DNA of 64,000 nt from Misgurnus anguillicaudatus (lineage: Eukaryota; Chordata; Actinopteri; Cypriniformes; Cobitidae). Position 1 is the first letter of the stretch. Every line of letters begins with the position of its first letter. The position numbers were made by a program, and so were the translations under genes. The notes under the pieces were generated by a model. That model saw only the letters and a list, made by a program, of their open reading frames with translations. It made no database searches and was not told the DNA's origin. This document shows positions 33,532-46,415 of the stretch, piece by piece. Location of the stretch: NCBI RefSeq assembly GCF_027580225.2, contig NC_073346.2, forward strand, positions 620,001-684,000. The letters are read 5' to 3'.

Positions 33532-34000
33532 AATATGTGGGACACATTTTGAGCAATCACAAAATGTAGTAAATATTGTTCAAAACTCACTGTTTGTAGT
33601 TTTTAATAATATTACAATATACCATTTCATGTGATAAATATATTATTAAATTCAATTGTTACTTTTGGCTTTTTTAATCAAGTTGAAATGATTATCTCTT
33701 AACTGAGGACAGCTGATTTTGTAGGCAATGGGCCAGCATATAATCATTAAATTAATAAAAAATAAACCTATAAAAGAACCTTACATATGTGCAAAGGACC
33801 CCCTGATTATAACATTGATTCTTTTTCTTCATGAAAATGTTATTAATTTCCAACAGAATTAGCACTTTTCTTAGTGGGACATGTTTTTGCCAAAGTTTCA
33901 AGAATCAGTGTAACATACATTTTGCAAATAGAGTAATGAAAAACAACGTATGTGGGGCATTTATGTGCGCAGTTTGGAATTCCCCATCCGTCTGTGTGTG

Positions 34001-35940
34001 TAGCTGTGTCTGAAATAGCTCCCTATCCACTATATAGTGCACTATATTGGGTGTCGGCCATTTTGTAGTGATGTCCGAAACCTGAGTGAACAACTTCATT
34101 CCCTACATTCATTCACTACTTTTTACCCACAATGCACTCTGATTTTGAGGGTGTACACTCGTTCACTCATATGTCCCATGATGCAACGGGAGACGAACGC
34201 GTAACTTGAATCAGCTGAAGGATACTGACAGTAAACACCAAACATTTAGGGTGCGTTCACACGACAAAATTTCGGGAGTGACAACCGTATTTACTTACAG
34301 GTGTGAGTCTGGAAGTGTCCTGTTCACACAGCAAATTAAAGACACAAATAGAACACTGCCTGTATGAACCAGCAACCGACCTCAAACCCGTATGCTAGTT
34401 ACACGCGGCGCCTGTAACCATAGTGATGGACGTAAATATTTAAAAAAGTATTATTTATGCAATGGGCAAAACTTTATGTTGGTGTAACGCTTACCATTGT
34501 GCAGAAAAAAATAAACAAGGGTGGTTCCTTATTAAAGTTTTAATTTCCAAAATGAATGAACATAAAATCAGTTTCAGCAACTGCACGTTTTAGCAAAGCA
34601 GATATATCTAATACAAAAGTAATCATAATGACTTGTGAAGCAAATTGATCCGTTTTGAACTTTATTTAAAGCATTAACACAGCCAAATAGAAAGTGCGCT
34701 TACACTCCCGCTCTGTAGGTGGCGCAGAGAGTATAGTTTACCAACCGCAGGCAAAACCAGCCTCTTAGCGCCACCTAGAGAGCGGGAGTGTAAAAAAGTG
34801 CACTTTATATGTTGACACAGTTCTGTATGGACGCTAATAATGTTGTAAATAACGTTCAATATCCTGCAAAAACCAACCGATTTGCTTCACAAGCAGCAAA
34901 AAATGTCACCAGGAGTCATGGAGATTACTTTTGTATTGGATATATCTGCTATTTGACTTCTCAAAGTGACGCATCTTTTGCCTTGGATTATATGAATCAC
35001 AGGTTTTTTTGCAAAATATCTTCTTTATTGCTTCACTGAAGATAAAAGGTGAGTAAATAAACAGCTAATTTGTATATCCCTTTTATTATACACTTAACAT
35101 TATATTAATCGTCCACTTTTAAGGTTTAAACTTTATATATTTCACTTACTGGGTTGCACGCAATTTTATGTGTAATGTAATATGTTCTGTGGCGTCTATG
35201 AAGGTAATATAATATCACATTAACCTTATGGAGCAATTCTGCTGCGTAGTTGGCAGTCATTTCATGCACTGTAACGTTATCTTAACACAATAAAAAGCAA
35301 CGAATGACATGACAGACAACTGGTTGTCCAGTGCGATTCCGTTCACATGGCACAGCTTCTCTGTAAATACGGTTGTGAAACCCGAAAAGTTACAGGTGTG
35401 AGGTCGGTTATAGAATGCGGTTGTCAAACCTGTAAATAACCGAACTGCGTGTGAACGGAACCGTCTTAAGGACTCAAATACGGGTTTGACAACCGTATTC
35501 GCAGCCTTAGGTTTATACACTTTTGTTACTTCTTGTTGTCAGTTATTTTCTACTTTTTGAAAATAAACAAATGAAAAATAATTGCGTTTTCTTTTATTTA
35601 AAATCTAATACACATTTTTATTAAACAATAAATGAACAGCAGTAAATAAATATTATAAGCAGTTGTTTTGCTCTCTTTATTATCAACTAATAGAATAAAC
35701 ATGACAAATGTGGAAAACAGTAAGAAAGTAAACTTTACCATTTCACAGCACAATCAATAAAGGCACACAAGTGTTTATGATGAATCTCTGCGACAGCTCT
35801 CTGACGCATGATATTTACGTCAGTGTCTGAAATCGCTCACTCATTTTCATTTGCTTCTTCCCCATATAGTGGACTCAATTGTCATTCCCCATATAGGGAA
35901 TAGTGAATGAGTGAACAAGGGAACAGTTTCAGACACAGCT
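34001..35940. mobile_element. DNA transposon shell with nested elements
   Basis: Left end TAGCTGTGTCTGAAATAGCT and right end AGGGAACAGTTTCAGACACAGCT are inverted copies. The flanks both read TGTGTGTG (33993-34000 and 35941-35948), compatible with an 8-bp duplication although low complexity. No transposase is present. Much of the interior is another inverted-repeat element (about 34250-35515, with TTTGACAACCGTATT words at both sides). Confidence 0.65.
34691..34804. mobile_element. hairpin MITE inside the 34-36 kb element
   Basis: TACACTCCCGCTCT.TAGGTGGCGC at 34701-34725 is the reverse complement of 34768-34792 except one position. The outer AAAGTGC / GCACTTT pair extends the stem. Confidence 0.75.
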
Positions 35941-36170
35941 TGTGTGTGCGGGTTTAAGGGCACTCAAAATAGTGCACATCGGAGAGACGCTTTCCTAAAA
36001 GCAAGTGTACAAATCTTTCTGTTCTTGACAGGGCACATATAAACAAAATGATATTTACAGTATTCTTTTTCTAATAAAACATTTATTTATTTCTTAAGTG
36101 TATGTATAGAGAGTCAAAAACCAGTCTGTGCTTATTTGTTCTTAAAGAGACAGTACCTCAATTAACATAC

Positions 36171-36935
36171 TTAAAGGACAAGTTCGGTATTTTACACTTA
36201 AAGCCCTGTTTTCAAATTGTTTATGATGAAATAGAACGGTTTTGACTTAAATTTGGACATATGCGGCTGCCCCGAGAATTTTCAGGTGTTTGTGTTTCAA
36301 TGGGTTTAATGGTGCACTGGAACAATCCTTCCTAAAATGCATTAAACTTTCATTTACAAAGACGTGAAACTCACCGAGTGGTCAGGGGTGTTCACTGATA
36401 TGCTCACACAAAAATCGCTGCAAAAGATGCTTTCCAACAGCTGTTTTAGCATTCTTGTTAACCTATTTTTCCAAACGCCTCACACCCGTACATTCTTCGG
36501 CTTAGAGCTTGAATAATAGACACTCCAGCCCAGGGGGTGGCGCTAATCCTCCATTGCCAATTGCAAGAATAGAAACAAAGTTCCCGAGTAATACCGTATC
36601 TCACAGGACATCTAATATAAGTCAATGGAGTTGGCAAAAACTACGATAAAACCTGTTGCAATGCATATTTTGCAGCGATTTTTGTGTGAGCACACCAGTG
36701 AACACCCCGACCACTCGGTGAGGTCCACGTCCTTGTAAACGAAAGTTAATGCATTTTAGGAAGGATTGTTCCAGTGCACCATTAAACCCATTGTAAAGGT
36801 GGGAGGTGAAACACAAACACCTGAAAATTCTCGGGGCAGCCGCATATGTCCAAATTTCAGTCAAAACCATTCTATTTCATCATAAACAATCTGAAAACAG
36901 GGCTTTAAGTGTAAAATACCGAACTTGTCCTTTAA
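36171..36935. mobile_element. palindromic piggyBac-type MITE (TTAA flanks)
   Basis: TTAA at 36171-36174 and 36932-36935 flank AGGACAAGTTCGGTATTTTA and its inverse. The inverted arms extend for roughly 280 bp each with few mismatches, so the 765-bp unit is nearly all palindrome. A TTAA target is diagnostic of piggyBac-type transposition. Confidence 0.85.
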
Positions 36936-37788
36936 GCCTGTGTCATGTTAATCAAACAACCTAAGACAAGGACAAAATCACTTTTGTAGCTCTAAAAATA
37001 ATCATATTTAATTCATACCATAAAGACAGTGTTATCATTCATAATTCAGGAAAAAAATGGCTGGTAAATTTCTAAATGGCAGGTGGATTTCTAAATCCAC
37101 CTGTCACAGTGGCTGGTTCAGGCCCTGGTTACACCCCTACTTTTGTATTTACTATTACTTATCTAACCTAAGTTACGATGCTTTTGTGAAATGCCCCGAA
37201 GTCTAAGATTATTTGTACTAGGGATGCACGATTGGAGCAAATTGGACCAATACGATAACCGATAATTAAGTCCTCCTAATGGCCGATTACGATACCCAAT
37301 AGTTCGTATTTTTGATACTATAATTTTTATAATAACCTTTTCATCCAACCACTGAGCCATTAAGATAAGCATACTGACCGGACTAACATTATATGTCCAA
37401 ATGTCCGTGGTGAAACTTGTGTTGTCCATTGTTGTCGAAATTATGAATGTGTGTGGCAACCAAATTGTACAAGGCAGGGATGAAAACATCATAGAAGAAC
37501 TCGGATCCTCTACTATGGATAAAGGTTGGTCTTTGAGGACTATAAATTCGATCACTTTGTCGTTTATAGCTTTAGCCTTTTTGCTATCTTTGGAAAACCT
37601 AGCATTTTCAAATACTTGCTGAATGGGTACATCATCATTCCGTGTCGTGAGCAGCGCCTAAGCGGCGGTTGTTTTTTCAGTGGCCATGTTAACAAGTTAA
37701 AGCACGCACACCGCACATTGTTTACGGTTTAAATGGTCGTGGATTGAGGCGAAAAAATTATTTTACCATAAAATCATGAATGTGATTA

Positions 37789-37900
37789 GTGATGCGCGGG
37801 TCGTCTCGTAACCCGCGGGCCCCGCGGGTAACCCGCGGGTCGGGTTGGGGCGGGCAAAGAAATTGTAACTTTAATGCGGGGCGGGTTGGGGCGGTCATTA
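37789..37900 (+). repeat. GC-rich CGGGT-repeat hAT-like end
   Basis: Starts AGTGATGCGCGGGT and continues with repeated ACCCGCGGG words. It is the counterpart of 32223-32455 and probably a nested insertion. Confidence 0.5.
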
Positions 37901-38341
37901 AAAACAAAATTAAAAAACTGATATGTTGCGTCTAATTCCCTGTAGCATATATATTAAATATTTGGGAATATATTTTTACATTTTATTACGTTCTTTGATA
38001 AGGTTAAATTACGTAGGCCTATGTGGCAACGTAACTTCCGCAACGTAACTTGCGCAATGTAACTTGATATCCCCAAACCTTTGGCGTCATGTCACGGAAG
38101 CGCCAAGTAGCTCCCGCTGCCAGCCACAAAAACACAACAAACGGAGAATTAAAAGATGAAAGACGATCTGCAGGAGAAATTAAGGTAGGGAATTTGTAAA
38201 TAGATAATACAAATGCTGCTTTTTTGTGTGGTGATCTACTTTTAAAATGATAAAGCCGACAGTTCTACATGCTAAAAACACTTTAAATGTGTGGACTATA
38301 CTGCATATATCTTTACATTGGATTTAGGGATGTCACCATTA

Positions 38342-38705
38342 AGGGGATCGCACACCGGCCGCGCCGCGCCGTTCTAAAAAAATGTAACACATTGTTTTCT
38401 ATGAGTGAACGCACACCGGCGCCGACAGGTGGCGCCTGTCCGCGCCGCCCAGCTGTGACTCAGGAAGTTGTTCTAATCCCTGTCGCGCCACAGAGCGCCA
38501 CTCACATAGTTTAACATTAAATAACATCATATTTTCCCACATCATTAATCATTAACATTGGCTGCTAACGTATATTTTACATTTTGAATTAGACGCTATC
38601 TGAGCTCGCGCTATTTAATGTATACTTCCGGTTTACAATACCTCCGAGTTCTCCTAGGCGCGACGCGGCGCTGCGCGGCGCTGAGCGGCCGGTGTGCGAT
38701 CCCCT
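38342..38705. mobile_element. 364-bp MITE with TTA duplication
   Basis: The ends AGGGGATCGCACACCGGC and GCCGGTGTGCGATCCCCT are inverted copies, flanked on both sides by TTA (38339-38341 and 38706-38708), the three-base target typical of PIF/Harbinger. It sits inside the hAT at 37219-39634. Confidence 0.8.
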
Positions 38706-39642
38706 TTACTCTCACTAAATTTGATGCCAAGTGTGTTTTAAACAGTCATGACTTTGAGCAATTTAACAGAAAGCAATGAAATATTTAAAAACACAATGTT
38801 GCCTGAAGACTGCGCTGTCATTCACTCTCTGCCCAGTACTAAATGCTTTCTCATCTATCATAATAATCTTCAGAGAAACATATACATCTATAAATCTAAA
38901 TCTTATGCTTAAACTGTTGAAACACGTTTGACTGCATCATGCTGTCAATCACTAAGTGATTTTTTTTAGCGTAAAACTTTATAATGTGTCATGGGCTTTT
39001 TATGTCTATAACTGTATATTCTTATCTGTCATTACACAGACCAGAACAGAACAAAATAAATGTGGATTAAACAAATCACAATTATATGTATTACACTGAC
39101 CATCAAAAGGCACCTTGAAGAGGTTTTGCTCATTAATGCGTGTAAAATAAAATAATCTGAACTTGATATTTTTATTGCACAGTATGCGCTGCTCACGCTT
39201 GCGGTGTGAAACCGATGTAGGCTTCGTGCTAGTAACCAAGGCATCTTCATATTCACATCTTCGCAGCAATGAAGACGTCTCAAGTGAGATGAGATTTGTT
39301 GTATTAACTTGAAACTTTTTTCCACCTCTCAGAATCCTTGCTGCACATGTATAGCAAAAGCATTGTCCTCCGCTGCCACAGAGAAAAACTTCCAGACCGG
39401 AGAAAGTTTGTTTACAGACAATGACGTAATGAGCGCGACCGGTTAAGCTGCAGTCACTTCCACTTGGAAAGGGGATATCAGACTGATTTATTGATTTACC
39501 AGCACCTGTACTTTATCGGATGTAGTTTTCGGATTTCAGTTTTTTATGGGATCGATAAAATTACGTAATTTTTACCCATATCGGACGATAAATTATCTGT
39601 CCGATAAATATCGTGCATCCCTAGTGCATCCCTAATTTGTAC

Positions 39643-40730
39643 GATTGTTTTTAAGCTCTACTTGAGATCTACTAGTGTATAGTGCTTTTGGGAAATACAG
39701 CCCATGATATTTCTGCTATGTGCTTTTAGGGTGCTTTTACACCGCAGCCGGCAAGAGCGTCAAAGTGGCAAAAAGTCATTAATTTTCAATGAAAGCCGGT
39801 GGCGAGCTCTGGTGAGCAGCGGCGTGGCACGTCTTGGACGGTGTGAGCATGAAGGAGAGTTGAAATCAGCTCAACTTTATGGTAATGAGCTATGACGCGG
39901 TTCGACGAGAAACCAATCAGAAGGCAGAATTGTTCAGTGCCAGCAAATCAGAAGGCAGACACCCATAGAAGTCTTCCGCTTGAGAGGATTCCAGGCTTCG
40001 AGCGTCAGAGCGTCCACTACTCTTTTTATAAAATAATGACACAGATAAAGGGCATAATAGGTGCTCTTTAAAGGGTGTTGATTATAATTTCTATTTCTCT
40101 ATCTCTCTCTGTGTGTGAGTGCACGCTGGGAGAGAGTGTGGATGGAGCTGTTTGGTGTGAATGAGAGTTTCCCTTTGTTAATGTGAATTTTTCCATCTTT
40201 GTTTATTTTGTTGCTACTTGTAGGGTTAGTGTGATTTTGTTTATCCCTGACTTCGGTCAGCAGGGTTAAGGATGAAGTGGGAACCGAGAGGCCCCTCGCT
40301 ACTCACCCTCAGGCACAGCTGTAAATGTATGCCTGATGCTGACGTTTCAATAGTGGACTGTTTGATGGCTGTAAGCACAGAGATAATATTTAGTCTGTCT
40401 TGTGAATGAATAAGGCAATCGTTATCTTTCTTACTGACAATCGTATGGTTGGTGATTTTATGTGAATTCAGTCTTACTATTAAGATGATACCACTTGGTT
40501 GCAAAAACCCTGACTTAAAAAGTGTCATGTATTTTCGGAGACAAGCTTTCGTGATTCTGAATAATCAAAATGATTCCATAAATCTTTCGGCAAAATTGAA
40601 ACTCGATGGAAAATATAACACTTTTTCTTACGTCAGATTCCATGAAATGTGTTCTGTGTGTAGGGCTGTCACAATTATGAAATTTGGCTGACGGTGAATT
40701 TCCTAATAAATTGTGACGAATAAAGGAGCG
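39643..40730. other. unique-looking non-coding stretch
   Basis: No gene was established. A hairpin CCCTGACTTCGGTCAGCAGGG-type fold is near 40245. A possible 62-nt minus-strand exon (40307-40368) is discussed in findings. Confidence 0.4.
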
Positions 40731-42179
40731 GTGAATCAAATACTCAATTTTAACTTGATAATTTGTTATATAAGAGATCATCATACTTAAATGAACATCC
40801 TGCAAGTTTCAGAACTGAAAACGTCCGTGCTACTGAAATATAACAGTTTTTGGCACCAAGCCAGTATTACAAGCCAGTGTGGAATTCGAAAAAATATGAC
40901 GTCAAAATAGAATTGAAGCACCTCCCCATAGCCAAATACAAGGACCACTTTTGTAGCCCGTCCCACAGCTTCGCGTGACACATGTGTGTCTCAACAATCA
41001 GTAAACATGTTTTTAAATATTGCCAAATGTAACCAAAATGACTTTTAAATAAAAAAATTTCTGAGAGACTTTTATCTTGACGCGGTGATCTGAAGTAACC
41101 ATGGAAACGCATTTTCTGTTGTGGAAGAACAGTCTATGGGAAGAACACAGACGCTGGATAACGGAGTCTCAACATTAGGAATGCGTGGATAAAGTTTGCT
41201 TTTAAAGAAGTTCCAGCTCGCGTTTCTTTACTTTGTGTACACGGATTCATTTGTAAAGTCGATGCTGGATTTGCAGAGAGACTGTGATTAAAACACCACT
41301 AATATTGGATCTGACAAAAACGACACAGCAGTATACACAGTAAGTTTATTTAAGTTACTGCGTTTCACTATTGCTTTGTTAGAAGAGATCACTTGATATG
41401 TCTGTTGTAACATCCATGTCTAAACACGTATGTTTGACTGTTTTAATGTACTAAAAACATTAAACGATTAATAAAGGTACAACACTTAACAACACAACTG
41501 TAATTAACGGTAGAAATATACAAAGTTATTGATAAAGAAGGATTTATCAGCCGCAGTTTAGATTCTGATGCCCACTTACTGTGTTGTATACGGTATTTTA
41601 GGCGAGTTGCGTTTGAAAGGTCAAACACCCAACAAAGCTTTTTTATCATATAACTGTGGTATGTAACGTTACGTGTATGTCAGAGCAACCTCACAAGCAC
41701 AATAGAAATATACAAAGTTATTGATAAGGATTTATCAGCCGCGATTTAGATTCTGATGCGCGTTTACTGTGTTGTATACGGTAATTTAGTCCCGTCGAGT
41801 TTAAATTTTAGTTTCTACTTTACTATACGTATTGTCATTTATGTGTATCATCTTTAGCACCCAGAATCTTTTGTGGCTCAAACATATTTGTGTTCGGCTG
41901 CTATTTTTACACATTAATGTTTTTAAAACATTTGCCCACATGTAATGACGGGTAATGAAGCCGTCCAATCATAGCAGTGGGCGTTTACGTCCAGGTCTTC
42001 AGTGCGGCCCGCTCCTTCAAACGAACCATTTCTCCAGACAGCCACTAATTCATGTTACAAAATAGCCTATTACTTAATGCTTTTGATGTTTTTGAATGTA
42101 AAAACCATGAGAACATCATAAGTAGACATCAGACAACAGTATAAAACAATAAAATCGACAAATTCACCGCCCCTTTAAT
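40731..42179. mobile_element. DNA element with AAAGG.GCGGTGAAT ends
   Basis: The left TAAAGGAGCGGTGAAT and right ATTCACCGCCCCTTTAA are inverted copies with one mismatch. The right side shows TTAA, the left ATAA, suggesting a decayed TTAA target. It contains a direct duplication of about 90 bp (41512-41601 and 41704-41789, period 192). No transposase was seen. Confidence 0.6.
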
Positions 42180-42566
42180 TGTCTGTTTTATTGCTTTTTT
42201 TGTTTGTTCATGAAATAATTTTCACACATTGTAAATATTAATACACATAACACATATTTAAAAGTAATTATTTAATGAATATACAGGGCTCGCAAAATTT
42301 TTAAATCCCTGGTAGCCCTTCGGGCGGACAGTCTTCAGTTTTTGGTAGCCCGAAATGAAATGAAGTAGCCCAAATAAAGGACACATTATTTTTAATGTAG
42401 AACAATGTAAAAGATACAAAACATCAATCAAAAAACAAATTTAAAACAATTTTAAACAAAAATAGTATAAAATAACTAAATTGCAATCTTTAATACAAGT
42501 ATTTGGTCCTAACTGAGACTGAACTGAAATTTCTATGAACTTGTAAGAACAATTATAGAACATTAG

Positions 42567-45157
42567 TTATTCTGTGTCAGATTCTGAATCTGAAGTATCA
42601 ACTGTCACAGTTGGGAATATGGCACTTGATGTTGAGGGCATAACATCTTCTTCATCAGCTTTCTCCTCCTGTACATCTTTCTCCACTTCTTTGCTCCTTG
42701 TTCTTCTTGTTTTATGTTTCAGGTGTCTTGAACCTTTTTCTGAAAATATCCAGGAACGAATGGCCTTGTCAGGGCAAAATAGTTCAACTGATTCTCCATT
42801 TATGGAGAGTTGCATGCAGTCATTCAGTGTTTCAGGCTGTAGAGAGGTGCGATGTGTTGTTTTCACTCTGTTCATGCAAGAAAATCCTCTTTCGCAGATG
42901 GCTGTTGATGGACTAAGGGTCAGCATTAATTTCACCAGCAACAAGATATGAGTGAAGTGTTCTGGATTCTCAGAGAGGAGATCCTTGTACAAACCATCTA
43001 GCTTGCTACCACGGTGTTGTGCAAGCCACATTTTTAGATCCATCCATTCTTGTGGAATTTTCTACATTTCTTCCTCGTTTAGCAAACTGGCAAAATGTTT
43101 GACAAGATAATTCAACTCTTCATCCCCATAATATGCCAGCTCTTCTCTGGGGTGGGGAAGGGTGGAAGGGTCAAAAACTTTGAAACAAGAGAGAGGCTTT
43201 TCAGACAAATTTTTCAATCTGCTGTCCATGTACTTGACTGTGTTGTCAATAATCTTCTGAATCTCTGCACCAGTGTCTTTGTCTGTGCCTTCACCTCTTC
43301 TAGCAGGTCGTTGGCTTTTTGTTAGCTGAGTTTCACAGTAGCAAATGCTGCCATCCTCTTTTACTTTGAACTTTGTGTCCAAGGTTTTCTGGTATTCTCC
43401 TGGTTTTGTTTTCAGGCTGAGTAAGCGTGATGTGGTGCTCTCAACTAACTGATTTGTTCGTGTGATGTTTAAGTTGTCATACTGAAAATCGGTACTGCAC
43501 TTTGATAAGATAGTGCTGTAGTACAACATGAAATGCAGGAAACAATTGCAGAATCCTCTGACTTTATATCAATTCATACTGCCATATTATCCATATGAAC
43601 AACAGTGTAATAGTAATTACTTTCAACAGACTTTATTTTCCACAGCCTTTAGACATCTTAGTCTGCTTGGAAGCCATCGTGTGCTCTTTAGTCCACTGAA
43701 ATGTGCCACTTTCTCATTTAGAAGTTCACTTATTTCTGTCAGTTCTCTTCGCTTTTTTGGGGAATAGTAGTACATCTTAAAGATGGTTTTCAGTGTATCT
43801 TCAAATTTCACTAGGTACTCACAGCCCTTCATGCTATCCAGCACGGCTAGCTCTATTTTGTGTGCCACACAGTTGATTGTTTTAATGTGGGTTATCCTCT
43901 GTTTGAGTCTCCAAGCTACTCCCGTTTTCATTCCCATCATCACTGAATCTAAATCAAAATTTGAACACACTACTTTATTTTTCCATGTCTCCTCACTAAT
44001 ACCCAAGGTGTTCAGTGCCTCATCAATAGCTTCTAAAACACATGCAGCATTTGCACTCTTGACTAGTGAAGAAGTTTATTTTAATCCCAATCTACATGAA
44101 TATGAGTTTACCATTATAATCAAATGCAATTTGTGTATCATGAGTTACGCAGTATGTGTGTCATGAGTTTACCATGAGATTACTATTACAAACCAGCTGT
44201 GTATATACACATAGTTTCATGTCAAAGGTCACAGAGGGTCTCAGTATAATGAATAGGCTAGAGTCAAATAGGTAATGGGACGGAAACACTGGTCTGAGGA
44301 ATGTCATGTGGTTCTTCAAATTACAAGCCTGAACAGAAACATATTGTTTTAAGCATGGAGGGGAGGGAACCAAAACCTATATATTTACCAAGCCATGGCT
44401 CAGAGGGTCAGACTGATTTTGGAGGATACTCCCAGGACCACACTCTGGTTCTGGGTGATTCACCAGGGCGGACTCGGCTTTTTATTTGTCCGGAAAAATA
44501 AAAGTCTATCTCCTGAAATCAAAACCTGAGACTGAAGATTGTTTCATTTGAGGAAAAGGAAAACCACAACACTAGCTGACATTTGATCATGTTTGTAAAT
44601 ATGTCACCATTACTTCTTACATACCTGTCATGAACCAACTCCTGTTTTATTATACCAGTGTCTGTACTACCATCTGCAAGAACTGATAAGAACCTGCTTT
44701 CTTGAATTTCTTTTCAATCTGGTCTCTGGAAGTATGTGCTATTGCTCCAATAAATTCTCTGCAAGTGGAGCCAAGGTCAACGCCATTTGCTTTTTGAAGT
44801 TTGCAAAGACTGCTAAATTTTGTCAATGGTAATTCACTTTTTGCAACATAGTATGCTGTTCTGAAAAGTTTTTTCAGGACTTCTTGTTGTGCTTGGTTTA
44901 TTTTTTGTATGTTTTTTGCCATTGGCGTTTGTTCTGGGAAAGACACTGCAGACTGAGCACCAATGCATTTCTTGTGTTGCAGGGATTTCTCATGGGTTTT
45001 AATGGGGTCTTTCCTAAAATTACTGGTTCCAGTAACAAAAGCACTTGACGAGTCAGAAATTAAGGGAAACTGACGACACACCCGGCATAACATTATGTCA
45101 TTTACTATGTCATGTTCTAGCCACAGAAATTCTTTTATCCATGAAACCGCAATGAGA
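42567..45157 (-). pseudogene. hAT transposase (ZNF862/KIAA1586-like), broken
   Basis: Order on the minus strand: a TTF/BED-like zinc finger (CRVC...THEKSLQHKKC, 45093-44960); a linker (REFIGAIAHTSRDQIEKKF); the catalytic start VLADGSTDTG in another frame (about 44660-44700); LVKSANAACVLEAIDEAL (about 44000-44060); INCVAHKIELAVLDS and LKSTRWLPSRLRCL (43623-44006); a middle part (43062-43529); and the C-terminal dimerisation motif SPSTAICERGFSCMNRVKT (42567-43043). There are frame changes near 44700, 43610 and 43050, and foreign DNA at about 44052-44608. The acidic C-terminal tail is intact. The frame is open upstream of the first Met to about 45157, so the true start is lost or upstream. Confidence 0.8.
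44052..44608. mobile_element. insertion inside the hAT transposase (LTR-like)
   Basis: It separates transposase coding sequence that should be continuous. It contains AATAAA (about 44495) and ends ..AAAACCACAACAC; the look is of a solo LTR, but TG/CA ends and target duplication could not be fixed. A GACAGGTATGTAAG sequence at its edge mimics a minus-strand splice donor, but coding homology continues past it. Confidence 0.4.
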
Positions 45158-45947
45158 TATCTATCACGTTACGTGAGATTTCACTCATGTGAGGATTTCT
45201 GACAGGAAAATGTCGGAGGAATTGTCTTTAACAGATCCAGAGCGTCTTGTGCGATTGCGAGTTTAAAGTTAAAGTAAAACGCGAGCGCGCATTCATCGCT
45301 GCACCCACATACAGGCTGAAAATCTAGTACTATTAATTCTTCAGTGGGTAAATACTAATAGACTGGTTCTATAATCATGACAGAATGTCGCTAATGTATA
45401 ATACTGGAGGGTTAAACACATAAAGAAACAAAACATAGCAAATGGAAAGATAAAGTCTAATATGTATTATTAAAGCTCTCATACGAAACATTTAAAACTT
45501 CATTCAATCCGCAAAAAGACAAACAATTTACTAGATTGAAGTTATTATGCATGTATGTTATTATGTAAGTATTATTTTGTACATTTTATTGTAAGAGAAA
45601 TTTTACTTAAAACATTGTCATGTACGCGTGTCCAGTAGGGGTCACTGTTGGTGATGGTTTACAGAATATAGATAGAAACCTTTCCTTGGGTAACCTGTGT
45701 TGCCGGAGGGAAGACGTAACGTTACGTAGGTTTTTGCCTGCTATACGCAAGTAGGCTGTTTGTTTGGATTTCTGCTTAATTTAAATGAAGCAGTTACTGT
45801 AAAATAAATCTACAAATGTGAGCAATTAACTTGTGTGTGGACACTCAGTTAATAATAGCCCGACGGGCAGGGGAAAATACATTCTGGTAGCCCGAGTGGA
45901 ACATGCAATAGCCCCGGGACGTCGGGCTAGCGATTTTGCGAGCCCTG

Positions 45948-46264
45948 ATATATATTTCAAAAACTGAAAATTCTGCATAAGATATAAACACAATAAAGCG
46001 TTTAAATAAATAACTGAAAATAAAATGCAATCAGAATAAACTGACTACACCAGAACAGGCCTTAATAGTAGCCAATCCTACTTTGGCCATATTAGTACTG
46101 GACCACATGACTGTAGTGGCTGCAAAAAATCTATTCCTTACAGATCCTTAAGAATAGCATCCTTCACTTCCCTAAATTTGAAATTGCTGTTTTGGAATTA
46201 ATCAAGATTGCATTTTTGCCATATCCCCCAGCCCAATTTGAAATGCAGAAGATGTTAGACTTAC
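45948..46264 (-). other. start of the next bbs9 intron
   Basis: AT-rich non-coding sequence between the hAT end and the donor at 46264. The hAT and probably the other elements to its left would lie within bbs9 introns if the gene continues leftward. Confidence 0.5.
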
Positions 46265-46415
46265 GAGACAAATTTGCCCATCTCCACCTGGATGATCGAA
46301 TCAGGTAGCTGCATCTCCAGTAGCTGGCTGTTAACATCTGTGGGGTTATCTATTTTAGCAGGATGGGGTGAGAAAATGCGTAATATCCCGATGTAACTTC
46401 CCACAACAACCTTAT
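46265..46415 (-). CDS. bbs9: bbs9 second coding exon
   Basis: 151 nt between an acceptor (TCTGATCCAG) and donor (GTAAGTC), minus strand. With the split codon it encodes DKVVVGSYIGILRIFSPHPA and then LLEMQLPDS and VEMGKFVS, matching the PTHB1 N-terminal beta-propeller (vertebrate proteins read DKIIVGSFMGYLRIFSPHPA). It joins the upstream exon in phase and leaves two bases of the next codon. The following exon was not found below this position. Confidence 0.93.

Larger units (their letters stand above)
37219..39634. mobile_element. hAT element with 8-bp target duplication
   Basis: Ends TAGGGATGCACGAT and ATCGTGCATCCCTA, flanked by perfect ATTTGTAC at 37211-37218 and 39635-39642. The right terminus is doubled: TGCATCCCTA occurs at 39614-39623 and again at 39625-39634. 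No complete transposase frame is visible. It hosts at least one other element. Confidence 0.9.
42284..45947 (-). mobile_element. hAT transposon with decayed transposase
   Basis: The 15-bp ends CAGGGCTCGCAAAAT (42284) and its complement (ending 45947) bound 3664 bp. The sub-terminal regions share GGTAGCCC words. An 8-bp duplication is not clear, the flanks being AT-rich. It carries a minus-strand transposase and lies in bbs9 intronic or downstream sequence. Confidence 0.85.

Noticed and set aside
42574..42951. 125-codon plus-strand frame with Ser/Thr-rich start
   Set aside because: Antisense of the hAT transposase C-terminal tail.
44590..44640. intron within the hAT transposase (minus-strand GACAGGTATGTAAG donor)
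   Set aside because: Transposase-like coding sequence continues past the donor, and the phase does not match the only nearby acceptor; an insertion explains the gap better.
42276..45955. 8-bp target duplication for the 42-46 kb hAT
   Set aside because: The flanks TGAATATA and ATATATAT are only low-complexity AT and do not match base for base.
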